Part shown: one piece after another, positions 13,499-21,465 of the stretch
How the letters are laid out: each line of letters begins with the position of its first letter
Position numbering within the stretch: the stretch's first letter is position 1
Assembly (NCBI RefSeq): GCF_009451885.1
Contig: NZ_WIAO01000019.1
Location: forward strand, 1-64,000
Direction of reading: 5' to 3'
Length of the DNA stretch: 64,000 bases
Source of the DNA: Glycomyces albidus
GTDB taxonomy: Bacteria; Actinomycetota; Actinomycetes; Mycobacteriales; Micromonosporaceae
Translations under genes and position numbers: made by a program
The notes under the pieces: model-generated
Told to the model about the DNA's origin: nothing
What the model saw: the letters and a program-made list of their open reading frames with translations, nothing else
The model's database searches: none

Positions 13499-15730
13499 AT
13501 GAAAACGTTTAAGCGAACCCGGCGTTCGCGATTGAAGATCACCGCAGTCGCGGTCGCCCTGGCGACCGCCGCCGCGGGCTTCGCGGTGAACGCCGCGACC
13601 TCGCACGCCCAAGACGGCAGGTACGAGGCGGAGCGCTCGCCCGCCACCTGCGAAGGCACGGTCGACACGAACCACTCCGGGTACTCCGGAGACGGCTTCT
13701 GCAACACCCCCAACGCGGCCGGCACCGCGGTCGCGTTCACCTTCAACGCGCCCCAGGCGGGCGACGCGACCATCGAGATCGGCCACGCCAACGGCGGGAG
13801 CGACACCCGCGCCGCCGACGTCCAGGTCAACGGCTCGACCGTCCGGGCCGGCCTCGGGTTCCCGAGCACCGGCGCATGGAACTCCTGGTCGGGCACCACG
13901 CTCACCGTGCCGGTGAAGGCCGGCGCCAACACCGTGCGGCTCGTCGCCACCACCGCCTCGGGCCTCGCCAACATCGACTACCTCGACGTCGTCATCGGCG
14001 GCGGCCCGGCCGAGGGCTCCCGCCAGATGGAGGACCTCGGCCGCGGCGTCGTCGCCGTGCGCAACGGCCGCAACGTCCTGGTCAGCTGGCGCCTGCTCGG
14101 GCTCGATCCCACCGGCATCGGCTTCAACGTCTACCGCTCTGCCGCCGGGGGCTCATGGACGAAGCTCAACAGCCAAGTCCTCACCGGCGGGACCAACTAC
14201 ACCGACACCACCGCGAACCTCACGCAGTCCAACGCCTACCGCGTCACCCCCGTCGTCAACGGGTCCGAGCAGGCCGCAAGCGGCTCGTTCACGCTGACCG
14301 CCAACCACGCCGATGAACCGATCGTCCGCATCCCCCTGCGTGACGGCGGCCCGATCCACTTCACCTGGGTCGGCGACCTCGACGGCGACGGCGAATACGA
14401 CTACGTGGTCGACCGCCAGACCTCCCCGCAGTCGATCGAGGCGTACTCGAGCGACGGCGACTTCCTCTGGGAAGTCGACATGGGGCCCAACAGCACCGAC
14501 CAGAACAACATCGAAGGCGGCTCGTCCACCATCAACGTCGGCCACAACGACGGCGTCACCGTCTACGACTTCGACGGCGACGGCCGATCCGAGGTCGCGG
14601 TCAGGATCGCCGACGGCGTGACGTTCGGCGACGGCACCAGGTTCAACCACGCCAACGACAACGAGCAGTTCATCGCCATCCTCGACGGGCGGACCGGCGC
14701 GCTGCGCGACTCGGCGAAGGTGCCGACCGACTACCTCTCCGACGGCCCCATGTACGCCAGGTTCGTCGCCTGCCACCTCGACGGCACCACGCCGAGCCTG
14801 GTCGCGTTCATGAAGAACCGGATCGGCAACGGCGGATTCAACCTTATGGTCACCGCCTGGGAGTTCGACGGCGCCAACGTCGACATGCAATGGAAGTGGC
14901 TGCGCGGCAACGGGAACCACCCCGACGGCCACAACAGCCGCTGCATCGACGTCGACGGGAACGGCACCGACGAGTTCGCCGAGATCGGATTCGTGCTCAA
15001 CGGCGACGGCACTCTCAAGTACTCACTGGGCTCGCAGGGCGTCATCCACGGCGACCGGTTCCACATCGCCGACATCGACCCGGCCAACCCGGGCCTCGAA
15101 GGCTACGGCGTCCAGCAGAACAACCCGAGCGGCCTGCGCGAGTACTACTACGACGCCGCGACCGGCCAGATGATCTGGAAGCACACCCTCAGCGGCACCG
15201 CCGACGTCGGCCGCGGCATGGCCGGCGACATCGACCCCCGCTTCCCCGGCATGGAGGTCTGGTCCTTCGACGGCCTCTACAACGCCTCTGCCAACCGGCT
15301 CACCACCGACAGCGGCAACGCACCCTGGCCGCAGATGGGCCTGTGGTGGGACGGCGACATCACCATGGAGCTGTTCAACGCCGGCAAGATCGAGCAGTGG
15401 GACTGGAACAACCCCACCCCGAGCGGCAGCCTGCCGCGGCTGGAATCCACCTGGAACTACGGCGGGGTCCTCGGACCGCGCAGCCAGCCCACGCTCATCG
15501 CCGACGTCTTCGGCGACTGGCGCGAGGAGGTCGTGCTCCCGAACGGCTCCTACGACGAGCTGCTCGTCTTCACCACCGATCAGCCGAGCGACATCCGGCT
15601 GTACACCCTGGCCCACAACCCGGCCTACCGCAACGACATGACCGTCAAGGGCTACATGCAGTCCCACCACACCGACTACTACCTCGGCTCGGGCATGCCC
15701 ACCCCGCCCCGGCCGCCGATCACCTACTGA
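13499..15730 (+). CDS. Secreted rhamnogalacturonan lyase, PL11, with N-terminal CBM
   Basis: 743 residues. Sec signal peptide (basic MKTFKRTRRSRLK, hydrophobic core, cleavage near residue 40), then a ~120-residue CBM35-like beta-sandwich starting YEAERSPATCEG. A PL11 catalytic beta-propeller starts RQMEDLGRGVVAV. Calcium-loop repeats GDLDGDGEYDYV and YDFDGDGRSEVAVR and the ending near HHTDYYLGSGMP are typical of the YesW/YesX family. It cleaves rhamnogalacturonan I by beta-elimination outside the cell. GGAG precedes ATG 13499. Endo versus exo action cannot be decided by eye. Confidence 0.92.
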   Translation: MKTFKRTRRSRLKITAVAVALATAAAGFAVNAATSHAQDGRYEAERSPATCEGTVDTNHSGYSGDGFCNTPNAAGTAVAFTFNAPQAGDATIEIGHANGGSDTRAADVQVNGSTVRAGLGFPSTGAWNSWSGTTLTVPVKAGANTVRLVATTASGLANIDYLDVVIGGGPAEGSRQMEDLGRGVVAVRNGRNVLVSWRLLGLDPTGIGFNVYRSAAGGSWTKLNSQVLTGGTNYTDTTANLTQSNAYRVTPVVNGSEQAASGSFTLTANHADEPIVRIPLRDGGPIHFTWVGDLDGDGEYDYVVDRQTSPQSIEAYSSDGDFLWEVDMGPNSTDQNNIEGGSSTINVGHNDGVTVYDFDGDGRSEVAVRIADGVTFGDGTRFNHANDNEQFIAILDGRTGALRDSAKVPTDYLSDGPMYARFVACHLDGTTPSLVAFMKNRIGNGGFNLMVTAWEFDGANVDMQWKWLRGNGNHPDGHNSRCIDVDGNGTDEFAEIGFVLNGDGTLKYSLGSQGVIHGDRFHIADIDPANPGLEGYGVQQNNPSGLREYYYDAATGQMIWKHTLSGTADVGRGMAGDIDPRFPGMEVWSFDGLYNASANRLTTDSGNAPWPQMGLWWDGDITMELFNAGKIEQWDWNNPTPSGSLPRLESTWNYGGVLGPRSQPTLIADVFGDWREEVVLPNGSYDELLVFTTDQPSDIRLYTLAHNPAYRNDMTVKGYMQSHHTDYYLGSGMPTPPRPPITY

Positions 15731-15736
15731 CCGACC

Positions 15737-15766
15737 GCGGGGCCGCCGCCTCCCCGGCGGCCCCGC
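15737..15766 (+). terminator. Hairpin between PL11 and DUF2264 genes
   Basis: GCGGGGCCGCCG (15737-15748) and CGGCGGCCCCGC (15755-15766) form a perfect 12-bp stem with a 6-nt loop. It ends 22 bp before the next start codon, so it could terminate PL11 mRNA partially or stabilise its 3' end. Confidence 0.65.
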
Positions 15767-15788
15767 CCGACCCCATGGACTGAACCCT

Positions 15789-17480
15789 GTGACCACTCCC
15801 TTGCGGGCCTTCGGCCCGCTCGACCAGACCCGCACCGGATGGCAGGCCGCCGCGACCGCCCTCGGACGGCCCGCGGTGGCGCTCGCCGCCGAAGGACCGG
15901 ACGCGATGCCGGTGACCATGTCGAACCACTCCCACCGCGAGAACTGGTTCGAACTGCTCACCCGCCCGCTGTGGGGCCTGGCCGCAGCCGCCGAGGCGGT
16001 CCCGGACGACCTCTGGGACGCCCTCGCCGCGACGCTCTCCCGGGCCCTCGACCCCGGCGACGACTGGTACGCCGGCGACTTCGGCGACGGCGACCAGCGC
16101 TGCGTCGAGGCCGCCGCCGTCGGCTGGGCCCTCGCCACCGTCCCCGAGAAACTCTGGGAGCCCCTGGAGCCCAAGGCGAAGGACCACACCGTCGCCTGGC
16201 TCTCGCAGGCGTACAGGACCGGAGTGGTTGACAACAACTGGCACTACTTCCCGGTCTTCGCCGGCCACGGCCTCGACGCGGTCGGCGCCGACCGCGACCC
16301 GGCCGTGGCCGAGGCCCACCTCGACCGCATCGGCGAGTTCCACCTCGGCGGCGGCGCCTTCAAGGACGGCCCCCAGGGCCGGGTCGACTACTACAACCCG
16401 TTCGCCTTCCACACCTACGCACTGCTGCACTACCGGATCGGCGGCGACGACCGGTTCGTCGGACCCGCCGCCGACTTCGCCCGCAGCTTCCGCTCCTGGT
16501 TCGCCGCCGACGGCGCGGCCGTCCCCTACGGGCGCAGCATGGGCTACCGCTTCGCCCAAGGGTCGCTGTGGGGCGCGCTGGCCGCCGCCGACGTGGAGGC
16601 CGTCCCGTGGGCCGAGGCCGCGGGCTTCAGCCGCCGCCTGCTCGAATGGTGGTGGGACAAGCCGATCCTCACCCCCGACCACCGCCTGACGGTCGGCTAC
16701 GGCTACCCGAACGACGCCCTCGTCGAGCAGTACCTCACCGCCGGGTCCCCGTGGTGGGCCGCGAAGGTCTTCACCGGCCTCCTCGCCCCGGCCGACCATC
16801 CCTTCTGGACCACCGAGGCGGCGGTCCCGGGGCCGGTCACCGAGGCGGACCCGGCCGCGGCATCGGTCCATGTGCGCGACGCCGGCGGCAACGTCACCCG
16901 CCTCAACGGCCAGTCCTGGCGCGCGAAGATGCGCGGCGGCCGCGACACCTACGCGCGCCTGGCCTACTCCTCGCTCGCCGGCTTCTCCCACGCCGTCGAC
17001 GGTCCCGGCCTCGAGGCCGCCGCCCCCGACGGCGCGCTCGTGCTCTCCGAGGACGGCGTCCACTGGCGCGGCCGCGAGGACGCCGACTCCTGCGCGATCG
17101 ACTGGAGCGGCCGCCTCACGACCGTCTGGCGGCCCTGGGAGGACGTCACCGTCACCTCGGTGCTCGAGGCGTTCGAGGACGGCTGGCACACCCGGACCCA
17201 CGTCATCGAGACCGGCCGGCGCCTGCGCACCGGCGAAGGCGGCTGGTGCGTGCCGCGCGACGGCAGCGAGACCGCCGTGGCCGACGACCGCGCCGCCGCC
17301 GTCTCCCGCGGCATCCGCAGCGAGGCCCTCGACGACGGCGGGAACCGCCGGGCCGGACTCGTCTGGCCCATGCCCGGCACCCACCTGTACTGGCCCGCAA
17401 CGGTCCTGCCGGTGCTCACCGGCGAGCTCGGCCCCGGCCGGCACGTCTACCGGGCCCGGTTCTTCGCCGGAAGGGAGTGA
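15789..17480 (+). CDS. DUF2264 protein (GH154-type glycoside hydrolase)
   Basis: 563 residues, the normal length of DUF2264. The N-terminal (alpha/alpha) toroid shows HRENWFELLTRPLWG, DNNWHYFPVF, GRVDYYNPFAFHTYALLHY and YGRSMGYRFAQGSLWGAL. A C-terminal beta-rich domain follows. DUF2264 is now the GH154 family, with beta-glucuronidase activity reported for a member from pectin degradation. No signal peptide, so it acts on imported fragments. It is downstream of PL11 and upstream of the binding protein. Start GTG 15789; specificity is inferred from locus. Confidence 0.82.
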   Translation: MTTPLRAFGPLDQTRTGWQAAATALGRPAVALAAEGPDAMPVTMSNHSHRENWFELLTRPLWGLAAAAEAVPDDLWDALAATLSRALDPGDDWYAGDFGDGDQRCVEAAAVGWALATVPEKLWEPLEPKAKDHTVAWLSQAYRTGVVDNNWHYFPVFAGHGLDAVGADRDPAVAEAHLDRIGEFHLGGGAFKDGPQGRVDYYNPFAFHTYALLHYRIGGDDRFVGPAADFARSFRSWFAADGAAVPYGRSMGYRFAQGSLWGALAAADVEAVPWAEAAGFSRRLLEWWWDKPILTPDHRLTVGYGYPNDALVEQYLTAGSPWWAAKVFTGLLAPADHPFWTTEAAVPGPVTEADPAAASVHVRDAGGNVTRLNGQSWRAKMRGGRDTYARLAYSSLAGFSHAVDGPGLEAAAPDGALVLSEDGVHWRGREDADSCAIDWSGRLTTVWRPWEDVTVTSVLEAFEDGWHTRTHVIETGRRLRTGEGGWCVPRDGSETAVADDRAAAVSRGIRSEALDDGGNRRAGLVWPMPGTHLYWPATVLPVLTGELGPGRHVYRARFFAGRE

Positions 17481-17507
17481 GCGCGGCCCGAACCGGACCG
17501 GCCGCCT

Positions 17508-17536
17508 TGACAGCCGCTGAAAGCGCGTTCTAAGGT
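17508..17536 (+). promoter_or_regulatory. Promoter of the binding-protein gene
   Basis: TTGACA (17508-17513), 17-bp spacer, TAAGGT (17531-17536). The -35 is a perfect consensus. Confidence 0.65.
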
Positions 17537-17548
17537 GGCCGCATTGAA

Positions 17549-17566
17549 AGTTAAAACGATTTAACT
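17549..17566. promoter_or_regulatory. LacI-type operator
   Basis: AGTTAAAACGATTTAACT: 7-bp perfect arms around a CG-centred core, the standard LacI/GalR shape. It starts about six bases after the predicted transcription start. A near-identical copy at 13354-13368 implies a shared regulator, most likely the LacI protein encoded at 19043-20113. Confidence 0.8.
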
Positions 17567-17607
17567 ACGACGATCCCAACCCCCATCCCTCACAAAGGAG
17601 TTCAACG

Positions 17608-18894
17608 ATGAGCAGCCCGATCCGCCGCCGGACCCTCCTCACCGGCACCACCGCCACCGCCGCCCTCGCCGCCGCCACCGCCTGCGGCGACGACGGGCCC
17701 GCCGGCACCGCCGACGACCCCGTCGAGATCACCTTCGAATGGTGGGGCGACGACGCCCGCGCCGAGGTCACCAAGCAGGCCGTCGATCTCTTCATGCAGA
17801 AGAACGAAGGCATCAAGGTCACCACCAACTTCGCCGACTACCCCGCCTACTGGGAGAGCCTCACCGGCCGCATGGCCTCCCGCGACCTGCCCGACGTCTT
17901 CCAGATGGACTACCCGCGCCTGCGCCAGTTCGGCGGCAACGGCATGCTCATGCCCCTCGACGACCTCGTCGACACCGCCGCCTTCCGCGACGGCGTCCTC
18001 GACACCGCCGAACTCGACGGGCAGCTCATCGCGGTCCCGGTCGGCACCAACGTCTTCGGCCTCATCTACCGCCCGGACTGGTTCGCGGAGTACGGCATCC
18101 CCGTGCCCGAGACCGGCTACTCCTGGACCGACTACGCCGCACTCGTCCGGACCCTCACCGGCGCCCTCGGCGACGGCCGCTGGGGCGGCAGCGACTGGAC
18201 CGGCTCCTACCTCCTCGCCGAACTCTGGCTGCGCCAGCAGGGCGGCAGCTTCTACTCCGACGACGCCGCGAGCCTCAACTTCACCCGCGAGCAGCTCGCC
18301 GAATGGTGGAGCCTCGCGGCGCCGCTCCAGGCCGACGGCTCCGTCCCCTCCCCGGAGGAGGCGGCCGCCGAGAACGCGCCCGGCGTCGCCGCCGGCACCG
18401 TCGCCACCGAGATGCGCTGGGACACCGCAATCAACGGCTACTGGCCCACGATCACCGAGAGCGGCGGCACGCTCGGCATCATCGCCCCGCCCACCGCCGA
18501 CCCGGCCAACCTCGCCCTCCACCTGCGGCCCTCGATGCAGTTCGTCATCGCCGCCAATTCCGAGCAGCCCGAACCGGCCGCCAAGCTCATCGAGTTCCTC
18601 CTCGGCGACCCCGAGGCCGCCGCGATCCTCGGCACCAACCGCGGCATCCCGTCCACCACCGCCGCCCTGGAGAGCGTCGAACTCGACGAGGCGTCGCAGC
18701 TCGTCCTGGACTACGAGGCCGGCGTCGAGCAGCACCTCGCGGGCGCGCCGGTCGTGCCGCCCGCCGCCGCCGGCGCCATCGAAGCCAAGTTCACCGAGAT
18801 CTACCAGCAGGTCCAGTACGGCGAGATGACCGCCGCCGAAGCCGCCGACCTCTTCTTCACCGAAGCCGAGACGCTCTTCGCCAGCGAGCAGTAA
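17608..18894 (+). CDS. ABC sugar-binding lipoprotein, no adjacent permeases
   Basis: 428 residues of the family 1 extracellular solute-binding fold. Lipoprotein signal with twin arginines (IRRRTLLTGTT...) and lipobox cysteine in TACGDD. The mature domain shows ITFEWWGDDARAEVTKQAVDLF, DLPDVFQMDYPRLRQFGGNGML and the usual late GIPSTTAAL hinge segment. By context it should bind rhamnogalacturonan oligosaccharides, comparable with YesO of Bacillus. Odd: no membrane or ATPase subunits follow; a strong terminator does, then lacI. It must use permeases encoded elsewhere. Confidence 0.88.
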   Translation: MSSPIRRRTLLTGTTATAALAAATACGDDGPAGTADDPVEITFEWWGDDARAEVTKQAVDLFMQKNEGIKVTTNFADYPAYWESLTGRMASRDLPDVFQMDYPRLRQFGGNGMLMPLDDLVDTAAFRDGVLDTAELDGQLIAVPVGTNVFGLIYRPDWFAEYGIPVPETGYSWTDYAALVRTLTGALGDGRWGGSDWTGSYLLAELWLRQQGGSFYSDDAASLNFTREQLAEWWSLAAPLQADGSVPSPEEAAAENAPGVAAGTVATEMRWDTAINGYWPTITESGGTLGIIAPPTADPANLALHLRPSMQFVIAANSEQPEPAAKLIEFLLGDPEAAAILGTNRGIPSTTAALESVELDEASQLVLDYEAGVEQHLAGAPVVPPAAAGAIEAKFTEIYQQVQYGEMTAAEAADLFFTEAETLFASEQ

Positions 18895-18904
18895 GCCGTC
18901 CCCG

Positions 18905-18940
18905 GGGCGGGGAGCGACGATGAGGGGCCGCTCCCCGCCC
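18905..18940 (+). terminator. Terminator after the binding-protein gene
   Basis: GGGCGGGGAGCG (18905-18916) and CGCTCCCCGCCC (18929-18940), a perfect 12-bp stem with a 12-nt loop, ten bases after the stop codon. Confidence 0.75.
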
Positions 18941-18966
18941 GACCGCGCCCCACCGCGGCCCCGAAC

Positions 18967-18995
18967 TTGACACGCCGCCGCCCGCGGGGAATCAT
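18967..18995 (+). promoter_or_regulatory. Promoter of lacI
   Basis: TTGACA (18967-18972), 17-bp spacer, AATCAT (18990-18995). Downstream, TTCAGG (18999-19004) is inverted as CCTGAA (19022-19027), a possible autoregulatory site. Confidence 0.5.
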
Positions 18996-19042
18996 TGTTT
19001 CAGGAACCGTTCTCAGAAAACCCTGAAGCAAAGGCGGACAGC

Positions 19043-20113
19043 TTGGCGCGCAAAGGGACCAGCACCGGCGACGGCAAGCGCCACACCACCATCCGCGAGG
19101 TCGCCGAACGCGCCGGCGTCTCCGTCGCCACCGTCTCCCGCATCCTCTCCGGCACCTACCCGGCCGCCCCCGCCACCCGCGCCAAGGTCATGCGCGCCGT
19201 CGAAGAACTCGACTACGTCGCCAACCACCACGCCCGCGCACTCCAGGGCACCACCCGCAAGAGCATCGCCATCATCGTCAACTCGGTGATCTCCCCCCAC
19301 TACGCCCATGTCGCCCAAGGCGTCCAGACCCAGGCCGCCGAGGACGCCCGCCTCTGCCAGATCGGCACCACGGGCGGCGACGCCGAACGCGAACTCGCCA
19401 TGGTCCAGTTCATGCGCGAGCAGCACCCCGAGGCCGTCATCCTCGTCGGCAACGTCAACGCCGACGACGAGTACCGCGCCCGCATGAGCCGCTACGCCCA
19501 CGCGCTCGCGGCGATCGGCTCGCGGCTCGTCCTGTGCGGCCGGCCGCCGCTCGGCCCCGACGCCCCCGCCGTCGTCGTCGAGTACGACAACACCGGCGGC
19601 GCCTTCGCCGCCACCGGCCACCTGCTCTCCAACGGCCACCGGCGCATCCTCTACCTCGGCCGCCGCCCCGGCTACACCACCGCCGACGCCCGCATCGAGG
19701 GCTACCGCGGCGCCCTGGCCGCCTACGGCGTCCCGCACGACCCCGGCCTCGAAGCCGACGGCACCTTCGAGCGCTTCGAGGGCTACCGGATGATGCAGGA
19801 GCGCCTCGCCGCCGGAGCGCCCGACTTCACCGCCGTGTTCGCCGCGAACGACCAGATCGCCGCCGGCGCCCGCCAGGCCCTGCTCGAACGCGGCCTCACC
19901 GTCCCCGGCGACGTCTCCCTCGTCGGCTTCGACGACCTCCCTCCCGCCGCCGACATCGACCTCACCACCGTCTACCAGCCCCACGAGGAGCTCGGCCGCA
20001 CCGCCGTGCGCCTCGCCCTCGAGCACGCCCGCAACGGCGGCCCGCCCCCGCACACGGTCCTCGGCGCCCATCTGGTCATCCGCGGCTCGGTCCGCCCCGT
20101 CGTCCCCGCATAG
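19043..20113 (+). CDS. LacI-family transcriptional repressor
   Basis: 356 residues from TTG 19043. The helix-turn-helix TIREVAERAGVSVATVSRILSG and hinge ALQGTTRKSIAII precede a periplasmic-binding-protein-like effector domain (VFAANDQIAAGARQALLERG, VPGDVSLVGFDDLPPAADIDLTTVYQP). An in-frame TTG at 18995 lies within the predicted -10 box, so 19043, with AAAGG upstream, is preferred. It is the only regulator in the pectin locus and is the best candidate for binding the operators at 13354 and 17549. The inducer is probably a rhamnogalacturonan-derived saccharide (inference). Confidence 0.88.
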   Translation: MARKGTSTGDGKRHTTIREVAERAGVSVATVSRILSGTYPAAPATRAKVMRAVEELDYVANHHARALQGTTRKSIAIIVNSVISPHYAHVAQGVQTQAAEDARLCQIGTTGGDAERELAMVQFMREQHPEAVILVGNVNADDEYRARMSRYAHALAAIGSRLVLCGRPPLGPDAPAVVVEYDNTGGAFAATGHLLSNGHRRILYLGRRPGYTTADARIEGYRGALAAYGVPHDPGLEADGTFERFEGYRMMQERLAAGAPDFTAVFAANDQIAAGARQALLERGLTVPGDVSLVGFDDLPPAADIDLTTVYQPHEELGRTAVRLALEHARNGGPPPHTVLGAHLVIRGSVRPVVPA

Positions 20114-20153
20114 CAGTGGCACAATCGCCTCCGACGCAACGGAAGGATCGGAC

Positions 20154-20831
20154 ATGACCGCGCACATCGAGGCCGTCGTCTTCGACGTCCTGGGCACCAT
20201 GGTCGACGAGGCCCGCGGGCTCGCGGACGCCATCCGCGAAGCCGCGCCCGACGCCGACACCGATGCGCTGCTCGACCTGTGGCAGCGCCACGTCGAACGC
20301 GAGCAGGACCGCATCGTCAAGGGCGAGCGGCCCTTCGCGACGGCCGACGCCATCGACAGCGAAGCCGCCGGCGCCGTCGCCGAGCGCGCCGGGGTCACCG
20401 ACGCGGCCGCCCTCGCCCGGCTCGCCTCCGCCGGCCGGCGCCACCCCGCCTGGGACGACTCGGCGGCGGGCCTCGAGCGGCTCGCCCGCCGGTACCCGGT
20501 GCTGGCCCTGTCGAACGCGAACCGGGCCGCGCTCCTGCACCTGAGCGCCAACGCCGGCCTGCGATGGCACCAGGCGCTCTCGGCCGAGGACGCCCGCACG
20601 TACAAGCCCGCGCCCGAGGTGTACCGGCTCGCCGTCGAAGCGGTCGGCTGCCCGCCCGAGCGCCTGCTCATGGTCGCCGCCCACGCCTGGGACCTGCGCG
20701 GTGCCCAGGGCGTCGGGATGCGCACGGCCTACCTCCGCCGCCCGGTCGGCGACCCGCCCGCGCCGGGGGACGCCTTCGACCGGCACGCCGAGAGCCTCGG
20801 CGAACTCGCCGAGGCTCTCGAAGCGGACTAG
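20154..20831 (+). CDS. Haloacid dehalogenase type II-like HAD hydrolase
   Basis: 225 residues with the four HAD motifs: FDVLGTMVD (nucleophile Asp), LALSNANRA (motif II), YKPAPEVYRLA (motif III Lys) and MVAAHAWDLRGAQ (motif IV; the AHxWD form is typical of 2-haloacid dehalogenases). The cap domain lies between motifs I and II. It could hydrolyse 2-haloacids or an unknown phosphate ester. The gene follows lacI by 40 bp and may be read from it, though no role in pectin use is evident. Confidence 0.82.
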   Translation: MTAHIEAVVFDVLGTMVDEARGLADAIREAAPDADTDALLDLWQRHVEREQDRIVKGERPFATADAIDSEAAGAVAERAGVTDAAALARLASAGRRHPAWDDSAAGLERLARRYPVLALSNANRAALLHLSANAGLRWHQALSAEDARTYKPAPEVYRLAVEAVGCPPERLLMVAAHAWDLRGAQGVGMRTAYLRRPVGDPPAPGDAFDRHAESLGELAEALEAD

Positions 20832-20833
20832 TC

Positions 20834-20849
20834 CCGGCCCGCGGGCCGG
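20834..20849. terminator. 16-bp palindrome between convergent genes
   Basis: CCGGCCCGCGGGCCGG is perfectly self-complementary and lies between the convergent HAD and SRPBCC stops, a likely bidirectional terminator. Confidence 0.5.
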
Positions 20850-20857
20850 CCGACGGG

Positions 20858-21325
20858 TCAGGTCGGAATGCCGGGCGGTTCGACGTCGCCGCGCCAGCCG
20901 CCGGTCTCGCCGCCGCGGTGCTCGATGAAGTCCTTGAAGCGCCGCATGTCGCCCTTGACGCGGCGGTCGAGGACGCCGATCTTGTCGGCCGCCTTCTCGA
21001 CGAAGCCCTCAGGGTCGATCTCCATCTGCGCCGTGACGCGCGTGGTGGCGTCGTCGAGGCGGTGGAACGTGACGACGCCCGCGTGGACCGGCCCGGAGAC
21101 GGACTTCCAGGCCACCCGCTCGTCGGGGTGCTGCTCGGTGATGGCGGCGTCGAACTCGCGGGTGACCCCGCCGATGCTCGTGCGCCAGTGCGTCAGCGTG
21201 TCCCCGATCTGCTGGACCTCCTCGACGCCCTCCATGAAGGACGGGAAGGTCTCGAACTGGGTCCACTGGTTGTACGCCGTTGAGACCGGGACTTCAACGT
21301 CGACTGATTCGGTGATGGTGCTCAA
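20858..21325 (-). CDS. SRPBCC family (START-like) protein
   Basis: 155 residues from a TTG start at 21325, set by a strong AAGGAGGA seven bases upstream. The sequence STITESVDVEVPVSTAYNQWTQFETFPSFMEGVEEV followed by WRTSIGGVTREFDAAITEQHPDERVAWKS is the polyketide-cyclase/dehydrase-type SRPBCC fold, a hydrophobic-cavity lipid or ligand binder. Cytosolic. Monocistronic; no functional partner nearby. Specific ligand unknown. Confidence 0.85.
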   Translation of the reverse strand: MSTITESVDVEVPVSTAYNQWTQFETFPSFMEGVEEVQQIGDTLTHWRTSIGGVTREFDAAITEQHPDERVAWKSVSGPVHAGVVTFHRLDDATTRVTAQMEIDPEGFVEKAADKIGVLDRRVKGDMRRFKDFIEHRGGETGGWRGDVEPPGIPT

Positions 21326-21465
21326 GGCACATCCTCCTTCGGTCGCGGAACGCGCCGGTCGGCGCGTCGTCTTCCGGTCCGGGGTTACCCCGCGGCCGTT
21401 CGCCGCACACCTGGGCCCGCGCCGCGGCTCCGGGTCGCAGCCGCTTCCGGCCCTCGGGCCAGGCC

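Noticed and set aside
18995-19042. Longer N-terminus of the pectin-locus LacI from TTG 18995
   Set aside because: The codon lies at the end of the predicted -10 box; 19043 starts closer to the helix-turn-helix as usual.
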